Assembly: GCA_003246895.1 (NCBI GenBank)
Contig: QKCL01000048.1
Location: forward strand, 62,001 to 126,000
Length of the DNA stretch: 64,000 nucleotides
Source: Spirochaetota bacterium
Lineage (GTDB): Bacteria > Spirochaetota > UBA4802 > UBA5550
Reading direction: 5' to 3'
Positions 39,282-49,597 of this stretch are shown piece after piece; within the stretch, counting starts at the first letter, position 1, and each line of letters opens with the position of its first letter. The translations under genes were made by a program, and so were the position numbers. The notes beneath the pieces were generated by a model, which saw only the letters and a program-made list of their open reading frames with translations, was not told the origin of the DNA and ran no database searches.

Positions 39282-39629
39282 TTAGAATGTAATAATTCTG
39301 TATCCCTCATTTTCATAATGTGCCATTGAGGGATGCCCTCTGATGTGGTCAAGGAACGGAAGACCTTCTTTTTCTGCGGCCGCAGTTGTACCGAGTTTTG
39401 CGGCACAGGCACGGCATACACCCTCTATGAGGCCTTTCTCCTTTACTTCAGTGTATAGCTGATTCAGGGGATTTCCCTTCTCTGCAAGGGATTCAATGAG
39501 TCTGCATGAACCTCCTTCAAAAATAATCTTTACATCATAGCCTTTGCCGCTGTAGTCTAATGCATTGAGGAGAACATGTATGAAGCACATGGGGTCTTCG
39601 TTGAATGCAAAGAGCGCGATTTTTTTCAT
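39282..39629 (-). CDS. DsrE/DsrF-like family protein
   Basis: MKKIALFAFNEDPMCFIHVLLNALDYSGKGYDVKIIFEG…GVCRACAAKLG. Confidence 0.75.
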   Translation of the reverse strand: MKKIALFAFNEDPMCFIHVLLNALDYSGKGYDVKIIFEGGSCRLIESLAEKGNPLNQLYTEVKEKGLIEGVCRACAAKLGTTAAAEKEGLPFLDHIRGHPSMAHYENEGYRIITF

Positions 39630-39739
39630 GGATCTCACCGCCTTTTTATGGGTATAATATAATAAATAAAACAACGTTGAACTGAAAAGTCAATGCTGAT
39701 ACATAATGCATGTGGTGCTTGTATTTATGAAGGGAACTT

Positions 39740-40578
39740 CTATCTTTTCCCCTTTATTTTCTTTGATAAATCCCTTGCCCTTTTAAGATACTCCCTTGCG
39801 TCGTATTTATTCCTGTGATCATCGTTCACCTGAATGGTAGTATTCTCGCGGTGAATCATGAGTTTTTTAATCATGTTCCTGAATGATGAAATGCCCAGTT
39901 TTAAAAAGTCTGCAGCTGCGCCTGCCCGGGATTTTTCCAGTGGCGTTGATTCTATGCCAACTTCTGTTTCTTTGAGTGACACTGGAGCCTCTGCCGGTAC
40001 AGGAGAGGGTCTGTCTTCTTTTCTTTTTTCCTGTGCATCATTATACATGTACTCTGCAATTATTCTGTCCCATTCAAAGATTTTGCGAGTGGATCTGTTT
40101 TTTATTATTTTGCTGATTCCGGCACTTAGGCTGTCATGGTTTATATTTTCAAGAATGTCTGGAATTATCGTGTCGCCCGCATACTGGTCAGTGACAGATC
40201 CGTCCTGGAGAAGTGCGGGATATCTGCGCGTCAGAGTCGGGAATCTGTCAAGGTCATCTTCGTTCTCCCACCTGTGCGGATCCGTGAGGCCCCTGCCGTT
40301 TATCCATGATACGGTTCCGTAGTCGTTTGATGAAAAGTATATGCTGATGATGCACCCGTTTTTTGTTCAGTACTATCTTCATCAGTCTTTCGATGAAGTC
40401 TCTCCGCAGGTATGAGACAAATACTATTGTCCTTGTACTGTTCTCACTGTTGAGGGTATCACTTTCAAAATGGAGTGTGCCGAAGTTACCTGACCTCATG
40501 ATTGAAGATCCTTCCTGTTCAGAATTTGTCCTGCCCCGCAGGGAAAGCCCCGACTGAATTATGATACATATACCTTAT
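39740..40578 (-). pseudogene. Hypothetical gene split by a frameshift
   Basis: Frames 40499→~40365 and ~40363→39740 join as one protein if one A is removed from an A6 run at 40359-40364. Confidence 0.65.
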
Positions 40579-40747
40579 GCCGGAATAAGTAAACCAGTTT
40601 TTTAAACCTTCTGGGAGACAGAATGTATGAGCTCACGCCTGTTCATGGCGGGATGCATTCAGTGAATATTAAAAAATGCTTTGAAATTCAGCGGGCCGGG
40701 TTTTTTATGGCTCCAGTATAATTTTCATTGTAAAGAAGTGACTGAAG

Positions 40748-41236
40748 TTGATAGAAGAATACGTGCGTATCATTGACCGGGTACATAAAAAGAGAAGGGA
40801 TATACAGAAAAAACTGAAGGACCTGAAGAAACAGAGACGTCTGAATCTTGATGAACTTTTTTCCATGGAGCACGACAGGGCCTTTGAGGAGATAGACTGC
40901 CTGAAATGCGCCAACTGCTGTTCGTCCCTGGGGCCCGGAATATCAGACAGGGATATAGATAGACTCGCCAGGGCGGCGAGGATGAAGCCGGGTGATGTCA
41001 TGAAAACCTGGATGAAGCTGGATGAAGATGGGGACTGTATTTTCAAAGAGATGCCCTGTCCTTTTCTTGACAGCGGAAACCTCTGTATCTACTATGATGC
41101 AAGGCCGGAAGCATGCCGCCGCTACCCCTATACAAACAGGCGCAATGTAAAGGGCTATACCGGTACGCTTCTGAAGGATATGGCCGTATGCCCTGTGGTG
41201 GCTCTGGTCATGGAGAGGGTTGCAGGAGAGCAGTGA
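40748..41236 (+). CDS. YkgJ-family cysteine cluster protein
   Basis: CLKCANCC…CIFKEMPCPFLDSGNLCIYYDARPEACRRYP. Confidence 0.9.
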   Translation: MIEEYVRIIDRVHKKRRDIQKKLKDLKKQRRLNLDELFSMEHDRAFEEIDCLKCANCCSSLGPGISDRDIDRLARAARMKPGDVMKTWMKLDEDGDCIFKEMPCPFLDSGNLCIYYDARPEACRRYPYTNRRNVKGYTGTLLKDMAVCPVVALVMERVAGEQ

Positions 41237-41269
41237 TTCTCCTTATTGCCGTGAAAAGGAAGTAATATT

Positions 41270-41884
41270 ATGACATTAACAACATGGCTGTCGCTGTTTA
41301 CAATATCTGTTCTGGGGGCAATGTCTCCGGGGCCCAGTCTTGCAATGGTTGCAAAACACAGCCTCGCCGGAGGGCGCAGAAACGGAATATCCACTGCCTG
41401 GGCCCATGCAACAGGCATTGCCATATACGCCTTTGTAACTCTGGTCGGGCTGGCTGTTCTCCTTCATAAATTTCCGGTAGTATTCAAGGGAATAAGCTAC
41501 GGAGGCGCTCTCTATCTTGCATGGCTCGGTTTTAACTCGCTCCGTTCAAAAGGGGGGGTCGCCGAGAAGATGGAGTCTGGCAGTGCTGTTCCTGTTGCAC
41601 AGTCTGCAAGAGACGGTTTTCTTATTTCCATGATGAATCCGAAGATTTCATTTTTTTTCATAGCGCTCTTCAGCCAGTTTGTTGCTGTGGGGGATGAGCT
41701 CTTCAGCAAGTCGCTTATTGTTCTTACCCCCTTCATGGTGGACGGGTTATGGTATACATTTGTTGCATTTATTCTTTCAAACCCAAGGGTACTTGAAAAG
41801 CTCCGGTCAAGGGCAGTGCTCATTGACCGCCTGTCGGGTGTGGTTCTGATTGCACTGGCAGTACGTGTGTTTGTTTCTGTGTAG
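41270..41884 (+). CDS. LysE-family amino-acid exporter
   Basis: GAMSPGPSLAMVAKHSLAGGRRNGISTAWAHATGI. Confidence 0.93.
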   Translation: MTLTTWLSLFTISVLGAMSPGPSLAMVAKHSLAGGRRNGISTAWAHATGIAIYAFVTLVGLAVLLHKFPVVFKGISYGGALYLAWLGFNSLRSKGGVAEKMESGSAVPVAQSARDGFLISMMNPKISFFFIALFSQFVAVGDELFSKSLIVLTPFMVDGLWYTFVAFILSNPRVLEKLRSRAVLIDRLSGVVLIALAVRVFVSV

Positions 41885-41959
41885 GAGAGACCCTCCTTGT
41901 TCAGGGTTCGTCAGGCATGAGCGGCGGCCAGTGGTCGCCGCCCGTATTGCAGGTAACCG

Positions 41960-43849
41960 TTACTTCTTCTTTATCTCCAGCACGCCGACTATGGCGTCAA
42001 GACTGCCGAAGGCCAGTTTTGTCCCGTCCGGATGAAGTGATAATTCATAGATGCTGTTATAGGTCAGTTCATTGCGTGAAATGAGCCTGCCTTTTTTCAT
42101 GTCCCATACGCAGACTGATCCGTCCCAGCCTGTGGAATAGAGATAGTTCCCGTCCTTTGAATATATCACATTGGCCAGTGACCTTTTATGGGCCTTCAGG
42201 GTAGTTACCAGCTTTCTGCGGGATATATCAAAAACACGTATCCTGCTGTCCCTGCATCCTGCTGAAATGTGTTTTCCGTCGGGACTGTATGCCAGCCACA
42301 GAACAGTGGGGCTGCTGCTTATGATGTAGATTTCTTTTCCGGTTTCGGTGTCAAAGAACTGAATCTTTTTCCCTCCACCTGCCACGGCCAGAGTCTTCCC
42401 GTCAGGGCTGTAGGCAATGTGGTTTACCAGTGTTTTGAATTCAATGGTTTTCATTATGTTCCCTGTCTGTGCATCCCACAGAATGACCCTGTTCTCTGTG
42501 CCGCTTGAAGCGATCTGCCTGCCGTCGGGGCTGTATACAATACGGGAAATGGGTTTTGTATGGCCCTTCAGTTTGTGCGTAAGTTTCCAGGTTGATGTAT
42601 CAAAAACAAAGAGGGTTCTGCTGTTTCCCCCGGCTGCAAGGCTTCTGCCGTCCGGGCTGAAGCAGAGGCCGTTTGTCTGGGTAAACATCAGAATGTGTTT
42701 TACCAGAGACCCGTCTGCGCTGTCCCATATTTTTAGAGTATTGTCTGCCGAGGCGCTGGCGATGATTTTTCCGTCGGGGCTGTATTTGACCACAGGTACA
42801 ACAGAGTGATGGCCCTCTATGATTCTCTTCTCCTCACCGGTTTCAGTATCCCAGAAGCGCACCCTGCCTTTACTGTCTCCCACGGCAGCAGTTTTGCCGT
42901 CCGGGTGGAGGGTCAGTTTCATAAAGGGTTTGTGGTACCGTTTCTGCGCCTTGTCCTCTTTTGTGTTTATTTCTTTAAGCAGTTTGCCGCTTTCCATGTC
43001 CCAGACTTTAAGTGTTTCTTCATAGCTTATGGAATAGAGTCTTTTCCCATCCCTGCTGAACTTCATGTCCCATATGGATTCTCCGCCTGTATTTAGTTCC
43101 CCTATGACTGAGAGTTTTTTAAAGTCACGGATCTTTATGGGGAGTCCTCCGCCCGAGGCAGTGGCCATGAGCTTCCCGTCAGGGGAAATCTCCACAGCCC
43201 TGGTATACTCAACGATGGATGAAAGCATTCTGCCTGTATTTACATCCCATATGCGGATTGTCCTGTCCTGACCGTAACCGCATGAAACAATATTCTTTCC
43301 GTCTGGTGTGAATGCCAGATCATAAATTGATTCCGTATGACCGGAGAATGTTCTGATTTTTTTATGAGTTGCCGTATCGAAGAGGTGAATCTCCTTTATG
43401 CAGGCAACGGCAAATGTTTTTTCATCGGGGCTCAGGGTGAGGGAACTGGCTGTGTAAACATCTTTGGTTTTCCATATCTGTTTCCATGTTTCAGTATCCC
43501 ACATTTCGATATTGGGGGCGAAGTTGCTGAAAATGATTTTTTTGCCGTCTCCGGTGAATACCGCACTGCACACTGCAGGCTGAACGCTGGCTTTTTTGTA
43601 GGCCTTCATTTCCGCGGTGAAGTCTGAACGGGCCCATATCATGGAGCCTGTTTTCATGTCCCAGACCTTCACTGTCCCTGACATGTTTCCGTATATGAGG
43701 TATCTGCCGTCTGTGCTGTAGTTCAGGGCCATGACAAAGTCATCCCTGCCTCCGCTTTTCATCCACAGGGGTTTAATTCCTATAGTTTCAGCAATTGCAG
43801 CAGCAGAAAAGGTGCATAACAGGGACATAACAAGAAATATTTTTCGCAT
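41960..43849 (-). CDS. Secreted WD40-repeat beta-propeller protein
   Basis: Signal peptide MRKIFLVMSLLCTFSAAAIA; many YSPDGK…IWD repeats. Confidence 0.93.
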   Translation of the reverse strand: MRKIFLVMSLLCTFSAAAIAETIGIKPLWMKSGGRDDFVMALNYSTDGRYLIYGNMSGTVKVWDMKTGSMIWARSDFTAEMKAYKKASVQPAVCSAVFTGDGKKIIFSNFAPNIEMWDTETWKQIWKTKDVYTASSLTLSPDEKTFAVACIKEIHLFDTATHKKIRTFSGHTESIYDLAFTPDGKNIVSCGYGQDRTIRIWDVNTGRMLSSIVEYTRAVEISPDGKLMATASGGGLPIKIRDFKKLSVIGELNTGGESIWDMKFSRDGKRLYSISYEETLKVWDMESGKLLKEINTKEDKAQKRYHKPFMKLTLHPDGKTAAVGDSKGRVRFWDTETGEEKRIIEGHHSVVPVVKYSPDGKIIASASADNTLKIWDSADGSLVKHILMFTQTNGLCFSPDGRSLAAGGNSRTLFVFDTSTWKLTHKLKGHTKPISRIVYSPDGRQIASSGTENRVILWDAQTGNIMKTIEFKTLVNHIAYSPDGKTLAVAGGGKKIQFFDTETGKEIYIISSSPTVLWLAYSPDGKHISAGCRDSRIRVFDISRRKLVTTLKAHKRSLANVIYSKDGNYLYSTGWDGSVCVWDMKKGRLISRNELTYNSIYELSLHPDGTKLAFGSLDAIVGVLEIKKK

Positions 43850-44145
43850 GGGAGCCTCCGGAAAGTTTTCATGGGTCACTGTTAAATATAGTATATGTCA
43901 GGAGATATTAAAAATAAAAATCGTATTGTCGTATAATGGTGCGGTTTGAGGGGACATGTGAATCGCTGTTTGTCCCGCTGCAGCCGGTGAAGCGGCAGTT
44001 TTTAATAAACCGGATTTCTGTATGGAAGAAGCTATGAAGGAGATTCTGCCGGCCAGTGCATATCTCCGGGTTTCTCCGTGAATAACGGCCGGTTCCGGTC
44101 ATGAAAGATGTGTTGTCTAAGCCGGTATATTCAGCTGACTGGGGG

Positions 44146-44586
44146 TCAGGGGACTGATTCTATCCGCAAAGGAGTCTCATCGAAACTGCATCGAACCTGC
44201 AACGGAGTGGCTTCGAAGGAGCAGGCTCTATGGAGAGAAGAGAAGGTACAGACGGTTAACTTCTCCTGCCTGAGAGCTCTTTTTTCTAATACTGTTTGTC
44301 CGCCTCCAGTCATATACTTTGATATGAAGAGATTGTATCCTCTCCCGCGGTTCATTCTGCCGGATGCCATTCTGTTGTAGTAATTCTTCTCATTTACTGA
44401 AATGGACTGCCAGGCCCTGACTGCCTCTGCAAAGAGGCTGCGGGTTTCTTTCTGTTTTTCAGTGTCGGGATTGCGGGGGACCACATATCTCCTTACATAG
44501 ACTTTGCTTCTTATCTGATAGAATACAAGGCTGCCCAGTCTGCCTGAAAAACCTGTAGATACGGGGTTAAGTTCAACTGCTGCCAT
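44146..44586 (-). CDS. Hypothetical protein; C-terminal tail lies in imperfect repeats
   Basis: GRLGSLVFYQIRSKVYVRRYVVPRNPDTEKQKETRSLFAEAVRAWQSIS. Confidence 0.65.
   Translation of the reverse strand: MAAVELNPVSTGFSGRLGSLVFYQIRSKVYVRRYVVPRNPDTEKQKETRSLFAEAVRAWQSISVNEKNYYNRMASGRMNRGRGYNLFISKYMTGGGQTVLEKRALRQEKLTVCTFSSLHRACSFEATPLQVRCSFDETPLRIESVP
44164..44217. repeat. Imperfect 21-22-nt direct repeat
   Basis: ccgcaaaggagtctcatcgaa / cctgcaacggagtggcttcgaa. Confidence 0.55.
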
Positions 44587-44951
44587 GGTTCTCTCCTTTT
44601 TTTGTATATAACGAATAATGGGCCGTGAAAATTAAGTATAAAAAGGGCTTATGGGGAGAAATTTCAGCAGGTTACGGCCTTCCTTTGTCTCCTTCCGAAC
44701 ATGGAGCCATAGTTGGACGGGGTTGTAAAAAGTAATCATGGATTTGAATGACGGCACAGGGCAGAACAGGCGCTTCCGGGGGGAACAGTTTAAGGCATGC
44801 ACTCAGGTATATGGAACTTATGCAATAAAACCGGTTGCTTTAGCGGTTGTATTTAAAAAGTCTTGTATTGTCAGGACAATGGGATATAATCTGACTGTAA
44901 TAAAGAATAATTTTTCAGGGATAATTTTATCCTGCCGGAAACGGGTGCTCC

Positions 44952-47450
44952 ATGGAATATAAAGATAAAACGAAAGAGGAACTTCAGAATGAAATAGCCA
45001 TTCTCCGTAAACGGGTTGAGGAGATGGAAAAGATCATCAGTTGCGGCTGCAATGGTGAAGGAGAAAATTCTGTCCATGATGATTTTTCAGAGGGTGGGCT
45101 CTCAGAGAATGACCTGAACATTCTGAACAGGTATTCTGTCGAAACAGCTGCCGAAGAAGTTTTCTGGATGAATGATGATTCAAGGATAGTCTATGTCAAT
45201 GAATTAGCCTGCAGAAGGCTTGGCTACACAAAAGATGAAATGCTTAAGATGCACATATGGGACTGGAACCCTCTTGTTACAGAAGAAAAGTGGAAAGCCC
45301 ATTTCAATGACATGCCTGTAAATGGAGTAAAAATTATTGAAACGCAGCACAGAACGAAAGATGGCGAGATCGTTACTGTTGAAGTAAGATCCGGCATCTT
45401 TGAACTCAGGGGGAGGAAACTGGTTCTGGCATCCGTTAATGATATTACCGAGTGGAAGATGCTTGAAGAAAGCCTTGTGAGAAAAAACAGGGAATTTGAA
45501 GCTATCTTTAACTCAATTACCGACGCAATTGTTTTTACAGATACATCCCGCACCATAGTCATGGTAAACCCCGCATTTACAGAAATTTCAGGTTATTCCC
45601 GGCAGGAGGCAGTGGGGAAATCAACGCTGTTCTTTTATGACACCCCTGAAAGTTTTGCCATGCAGGAGAAGCTGCGTTTCAATCTGGATACTCATGGAGT
45701 TTCTCCCAATTATGTTACCAGGTACCGCAGAAAGGATGGAACCTTTTTCTGGAGCGATACTCTCGGAGTCCGGGTTAATGACGATAATGGAAATATTATC
45801 GGGTTTCTGGGGATTATCCGTGACATTACTGACCGCATTGAGGCGGAGAGGGAAATACAGGAGAACAGGGCCAGACTTCTGGCGTGCCTTGACAGCATGA
45901 CAGACGGGATCATGATTTCAGACAGTGACGGCAGAAATCTTGAAATGAACGAAGCCTGGGCCAGATTGAGCGGATATGAAAACAAGGAAGAGTATCTGAA
46001 GGTCTATTCCGAATTCAGGGATTTTACCGGAGAAGAGGGCTTCGAATTAACCTTTGAGGATGGTACTCCTGCCCCGCCCGAGGAGTGGGCAACCCCCAGA
46101 GCCCTGAGGGGGGAAAAGAAGACCAATGTAATATACAGGATATACGTTAAGGATACAGGTAAAACCTATTTTTATTCTTTCAGTTTCAGCCCCATCCGCA
46201 ATGAAAAGTCCGGGATTATCGGGTCGGTAGTTGTTTCACGTGATGTTACTGAACAGAAAAGAAATGAAGAGCTCCAGAGGGGAATTGAAGAGCGTCTGCG
46301 TCAGGCAGAAAAAATGGAATCCTTAGGCACCCTTGCGGAAGGCATAGCGCACAATTTTAACAATATCCTGGGGACAATAATGGGATATACCGAAATGGCC
46401 AGACTGGACTATTTATGCGGCAAAAATACTGTAGAAAACCTCTCACAGGTACTGGATGCGGCGGACAGGGCAAAAGACCTGGTAAGGGATATTCTTGCCT
46501 TCAGCAGTAAGGGTAAGGTTGAACCCAGACCAATGAAGATACAGCCTGTAATCAATGAAGCAATGAAAATGGTGCGTTCATCCATTCCTGCGGAGATTAC
46601 CATGGTCCATGACATTGACCCTGACTGCAGGGCAGTACTTGCCGATTCCGGCCAGGTGCATCAGATTTTTTACCATCTGGGAATAAACGCCTGTCACGCA
46701 ATGGAAGAAAAAGGGGGAGTACTGTCTGTGACATTAAGGAATGCCCTGATCCAGACAGAAGATCATGAAAGGCTCATTACTGTTCCGGAAGGGGAGTTTG
46801 TTGAACTGGTTGTTTCAGACACGGGAACAGGTATGGAAAAGAGTATTGCCGATAAAATTTTCGAGCCGTTTTTTACCACAAAAGAACAGGGGAAGGGTAC
46901 CGGAATGGGCCTCTCTGTCGTTTACGGAATGGTAAAAGGGGCCGGCGGGGGCATTTATGTCGATTCTGTGCCTGGAGAAGGAAGCGCTTTTCACATTTAT
47001 TTTCCTGTAACTGCTGAACCGGAAAAAGCTGTTAAAAATGAATCCATGGATATCCCCCATGGAAAAGGCCGTATTCTATTTGTGGATGATGAGATACTCC
47101 TGACCCAGATGGCAAAACTGTTTCTTGAAAAACTTGGATATGATGTTACGGAAGCACATGACGGACTTGATGCCCTGAAGGTTTTTCAGGGTGATCCTGA
47201 ATCTTTTGATATGGTAATTACAGACCAGACAATGCCTGAACTGACAGGGTCTGACCTGGCCGCTGAAATTGTAAAGATACGTCCGGACCTGCCCATTGTC
47301 CTGTGCAGCGGTTACAGCAATGTTGTTGATGAGGCCACTGCCAAAACTCTGGGAATCAGGGGATTCCTGCCGAAACCCTTCTTTATGGAAACAATCGCAG
47401 AAGTTATACGTAATGTTATTGATGAGACCACTGAAGATACTTGCCCTTAA
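44952..47450 (+). CDS. PAS(multiple)-histidine kinase-receiver hybrid sensor protein
   Basis: Three PAS segments; GIAHNFNNILGTIMGYTEMA H-box; HATPase GTGMGLSVVYGMV; receiver VITDQTMPELTG. Confidence 0.95.
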   Translation: MEYKDKTKEELQNEIAILRKRVEEMEKIISCGCNGEGENSVHDDFSEGGLSENDLNILNRYSVETAAEEVFWMNDDSRIVYVNELACRRLGYTKDEMLKMHIWDWNPLVTEEKWKAHFNDMPVNGVKIIETQHRTKDGEIVTVEVRSGIFELRGRKLVLASVNDITEWKMLEESLVRKNREFEAIFNSITDAIVFTDTSRTIVMVNPAFTEISGYSRQEAVGKSTLFFYDTPESFAMQEKLRFNLDTHGVSPNYVTRYRRKDGTFFWSDTLGVRVNDDNGNIIGFLGIIRDITDRIEAEREIQENRARLLACLDSMTDGIMISDSDGRNLEMNEAWARLSGYENKEEYLKVYSEFRDFTGEEGFELTFEDGTPAPPEEWATPRALRGEKKTNVIYRIYVKDTGKTYFYSFSFSPIRNEKSGIIGSVVVSRDVTEQKRNEELQRGIEERLRQAEKMESLGTLAEGIAHNFNNILGTIMGYTEMARLDYLCGKNTVENLSQVLDAADRAKDLVRDILAFSSKGKVEPRPMKIQPVINEAMKMVRSSIPAEITMVHDIDPDCRAVLADSGQVHQIFYHLGINACHAMEEKGGVLSVTLRNALIQTEDHERLITVPEGEFVELVVSDTGTGMEKSIADKIFEPFFTTKEQGKGTGMGLSVVYGMVKGAGGGIYVDSVPGEGSAFHIYFPVTAEPEKAVKNESMDIPHGKGRILFVDDEILLTQMAKLFLEKLGYDVTEAHDGLDALKVFQGDPESFDMVITDQTMPELTGSDLAAEIVKIRPDLPIVLCSGYSNVVDEATAKTLGIRGFLPKPFFMETIAEVIRNVIDETTEDTCP

Positions 47451-47623
47451 AATAAATGAACAGCGTTTTATTATAATGTATTCATTAAATACTGCATGTC
47501 CCGGTTAAAACAGAGGGCTATTTCAGAGGTTTTATCCTTCCCCGAAGGTCTATCTCTTCAGCCGGACACTCCTCTGCTCATGGCTCCCTGTATGTTTACA
47601 TCGTAGTGTTTGAATGGTACCCT

Positions 47624-47953
47624 CTATGCTCCGAATGCATGGTTTACCACTGTTCCGTATGCCGCACCTGTCCTGAAAATTACAGGATCGTATTCCATGT
47701 CAAAGAGAAGGTTTCCTTCTGACGAGTAGACTCTCCATCTGACAGTGGACTTGCCCGGTTTAAGATGGAGAGCAAAGTATTTGTCTCCCTTGAGCTCTTC
47801 AATTTTTTTCCCGTTAACATAGAAATGAACCAGGTCGCCACAAATTAATATGGAATTCTGACGTGCGGCATAAAGGATTGCATTCTCTCCTGATTTAAAC
47901 TTTGTATAAATGATTTGCATGATGAAAGAGTAACTGTTATAAGGAGAATGCAT
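47624..47953 (-). CDS. Hypothetical protein (start possibly 47920)
   Basis: ORF with beta-rich composition (VHFYVNGKKIEELKGDKYFALHLKPGK). Confidence 0.55.
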   Translation of the reverse strand: MHSPYNSYSFIMQIIYTKFKSGENAILYAARQNSILICGDLVHFYVNGKKIEELKGDKYFALHLKPGKSTVRWRVYSSEGNLLFDMEYDPVIFRTGAAYGTVVNHAFGA

Positions 47954-48199
47954 ATTACAGGAAGAAAATTGATTGTTGCAGTTCTTGTTTCGAAATTTTT
48001 TGCTGCTGTGGATATGAATGGAAAGGATAATATTTTAATGATCGGCCTCTCTTTGGCGTATGAATAATATTCTTATACAGAAAAGATCAGTGAAATTTCC
48101 TTTCTTTAGTGTTCCTTTAGCGAAAGAATAATAAGTGAAGAAGAATTTATCAAAAAAAGATAAGGTCTTGATTTGATGTTGTAAAAGGTGTAATAAGTG

Positions 48200-48241
48200 C
48201 CGTCAGTTAGCGCCGCAATACATTGCTTCCCTAACTGACGG
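48200..48241. repeat. Nested stem-loop
   Basis: CCGTCAGTTAG-cgcc-GCAATacATTGC-ttcc-CTAACTGACGG. Confidence 0.7.
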
Positions 48242-48251
48242 TAGTTGTAAA

Positions 48252-48644
48252 TTATTGAGAAGAGACCCTTATGAATTTTTCATAATTCTGCCCGTCACAG
48301 TTGAAATCGGTTACCATCATGTCATTGTTTTTATATATAATGCATGAACGCTGCACTGTTCCGCTTCCCAGCACAGTATAGATGGTGCTGCCGCTGACCC
48401 TGTATCTGGCGGGTTTTAAAAATGCGGCAGTTCCGTGATAGACGCGCCAGCCGTCACTGGTGTATTCAGTAATATTTCTGGCGCTCTTCTGGTCGCGGCA
48501 CGTGCCGTAACTGTCACAGCCGCTGCCCACATAAAGCCATTTGCCCTCAATCCCTGACGTATTCCAGCCGGAATTTCTCTGTGTGGAAGTTGTACAGCTG
48601 CTGATCAGAAAAGCGGCAAACATCAGAATAACTGTTTTTTTCAT
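48252..48644 (-). CDS. Putative lipoprotein
   Basis: MKKTVILMFAAFLISSCTTS lipobox. Confidence 0.75.
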   Translation of the reverse strand: MKKTVILMFAAFLISSCTTSTQRNSGWNTSGIEGKWLYVGSGCDSYGTCRDQKSARNITEYTSDGWRVYHGTAAFLKPARYRVSGSTIYTVLGSGTVQRSCIIYKNNDMMVTDFNCDGQNYEKFIRVSSQ

Positions 48645-48934
48645 ATTATATCACTCCTTTTTGTTTTTTTCAGGCAAGGGGGGGAGCAAATAATTTTTTT
48701 TTGTGCATTCTTTATGATATGGAACTATAGAATATTTCCATGGAATGCAGCTGTTTATTGATTATTACTCCCGGATACTGATAAGATAAATTTAAAGAGA
48801 TGAATAAAAAAATCAACTTTTTTGGCCTCGTTTACTGTTTATGGACTGCGGTTCGGTTTGTTCAATGAAGCGGGGTTAATGCAGGAGAGTTATGAAAATA
48901 TTCCGTCCACGATGAGGGGTTGTGGTGTCTGTCT

Positions 48935-49597
48935 CTATCTCATGAGTATTTTCAGGTCTTTATCAAGTTCAATATCGCTACCGTTGAACTCCCACTTTCC
49001 CTTCCCTGCAGGCCTTATTATATATGACTTGTCCAGGTGCATTATTTCACCGTCGTAGTCTATATCAGAGATTAACACTATTTTCAGTTTTGCCACTCTG
49101 CCTTTCCATGTGGAGCCTGTTGTCAGTATATACTCAATATAGTCCCCCTCGGCTTCATAGTCCTTTTTCAGAGAGAAGAAGGGAATTCTATATGTGTAAT
49201 TAACAATGTGTTCCGTTCTGTCAGTGACAGTGCGGGGCACTGTGAACTTTATCAGGGACCTGTACCTTCCGCCGGCCATGACAAAGAATCTGCCCTCAGG
49301 TGCTCCTGTCCACTCGCAGGGCAGGGGACTTCCGTTCCAGAAGACCTGGAAGTTTTCCATTGTTACCCGGCTGGATACCGGGAAAGCAAGCACTCGGGTG
49401 TAGTCTCTTGTGCCTGTGAAAATGAACCTTACTGTGACATGGGCCTGTCTGCTTTTATCTATATGAATATATACATACTCCTCCTGGAGCTTGACTTGAC
49501 TTTCACCGGCACTGTATGCCGGTGAAATAATTAAAAGCATCAGGAGAACTGTATTAATACTTCTTTGCCTTAACTTTGTCATAGGTCCCGAAGTCAA
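48935..49597 (-). CDS. Secreted hypothetical protein
   Basis: Signal peptide; beta-rich; overlaps the 3' end of the upstream gene; start may be MTKLRQ. Confidence 0.7.
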   Translation of the reverse strand: MTSGPMTKLRQRSINTVLLMLLIISPAYSAGESQVKLQEEYVYIHIDKSRQAHVTVRFIFTGTRDYTRVLAFPVSSRVTMENFQVFWNGSPLPCEWTGAPEGRFFVMAGGRYRSLIKFTVPRTVTDRTEHIVNYTYRIPFFSLKKDYEAEGDYIEYILTTGSTWKGRVAKLKIVLISDIDYDGEIMHLDKSYIIRPAGKGKWEFNGSDIELDKDLKILMR

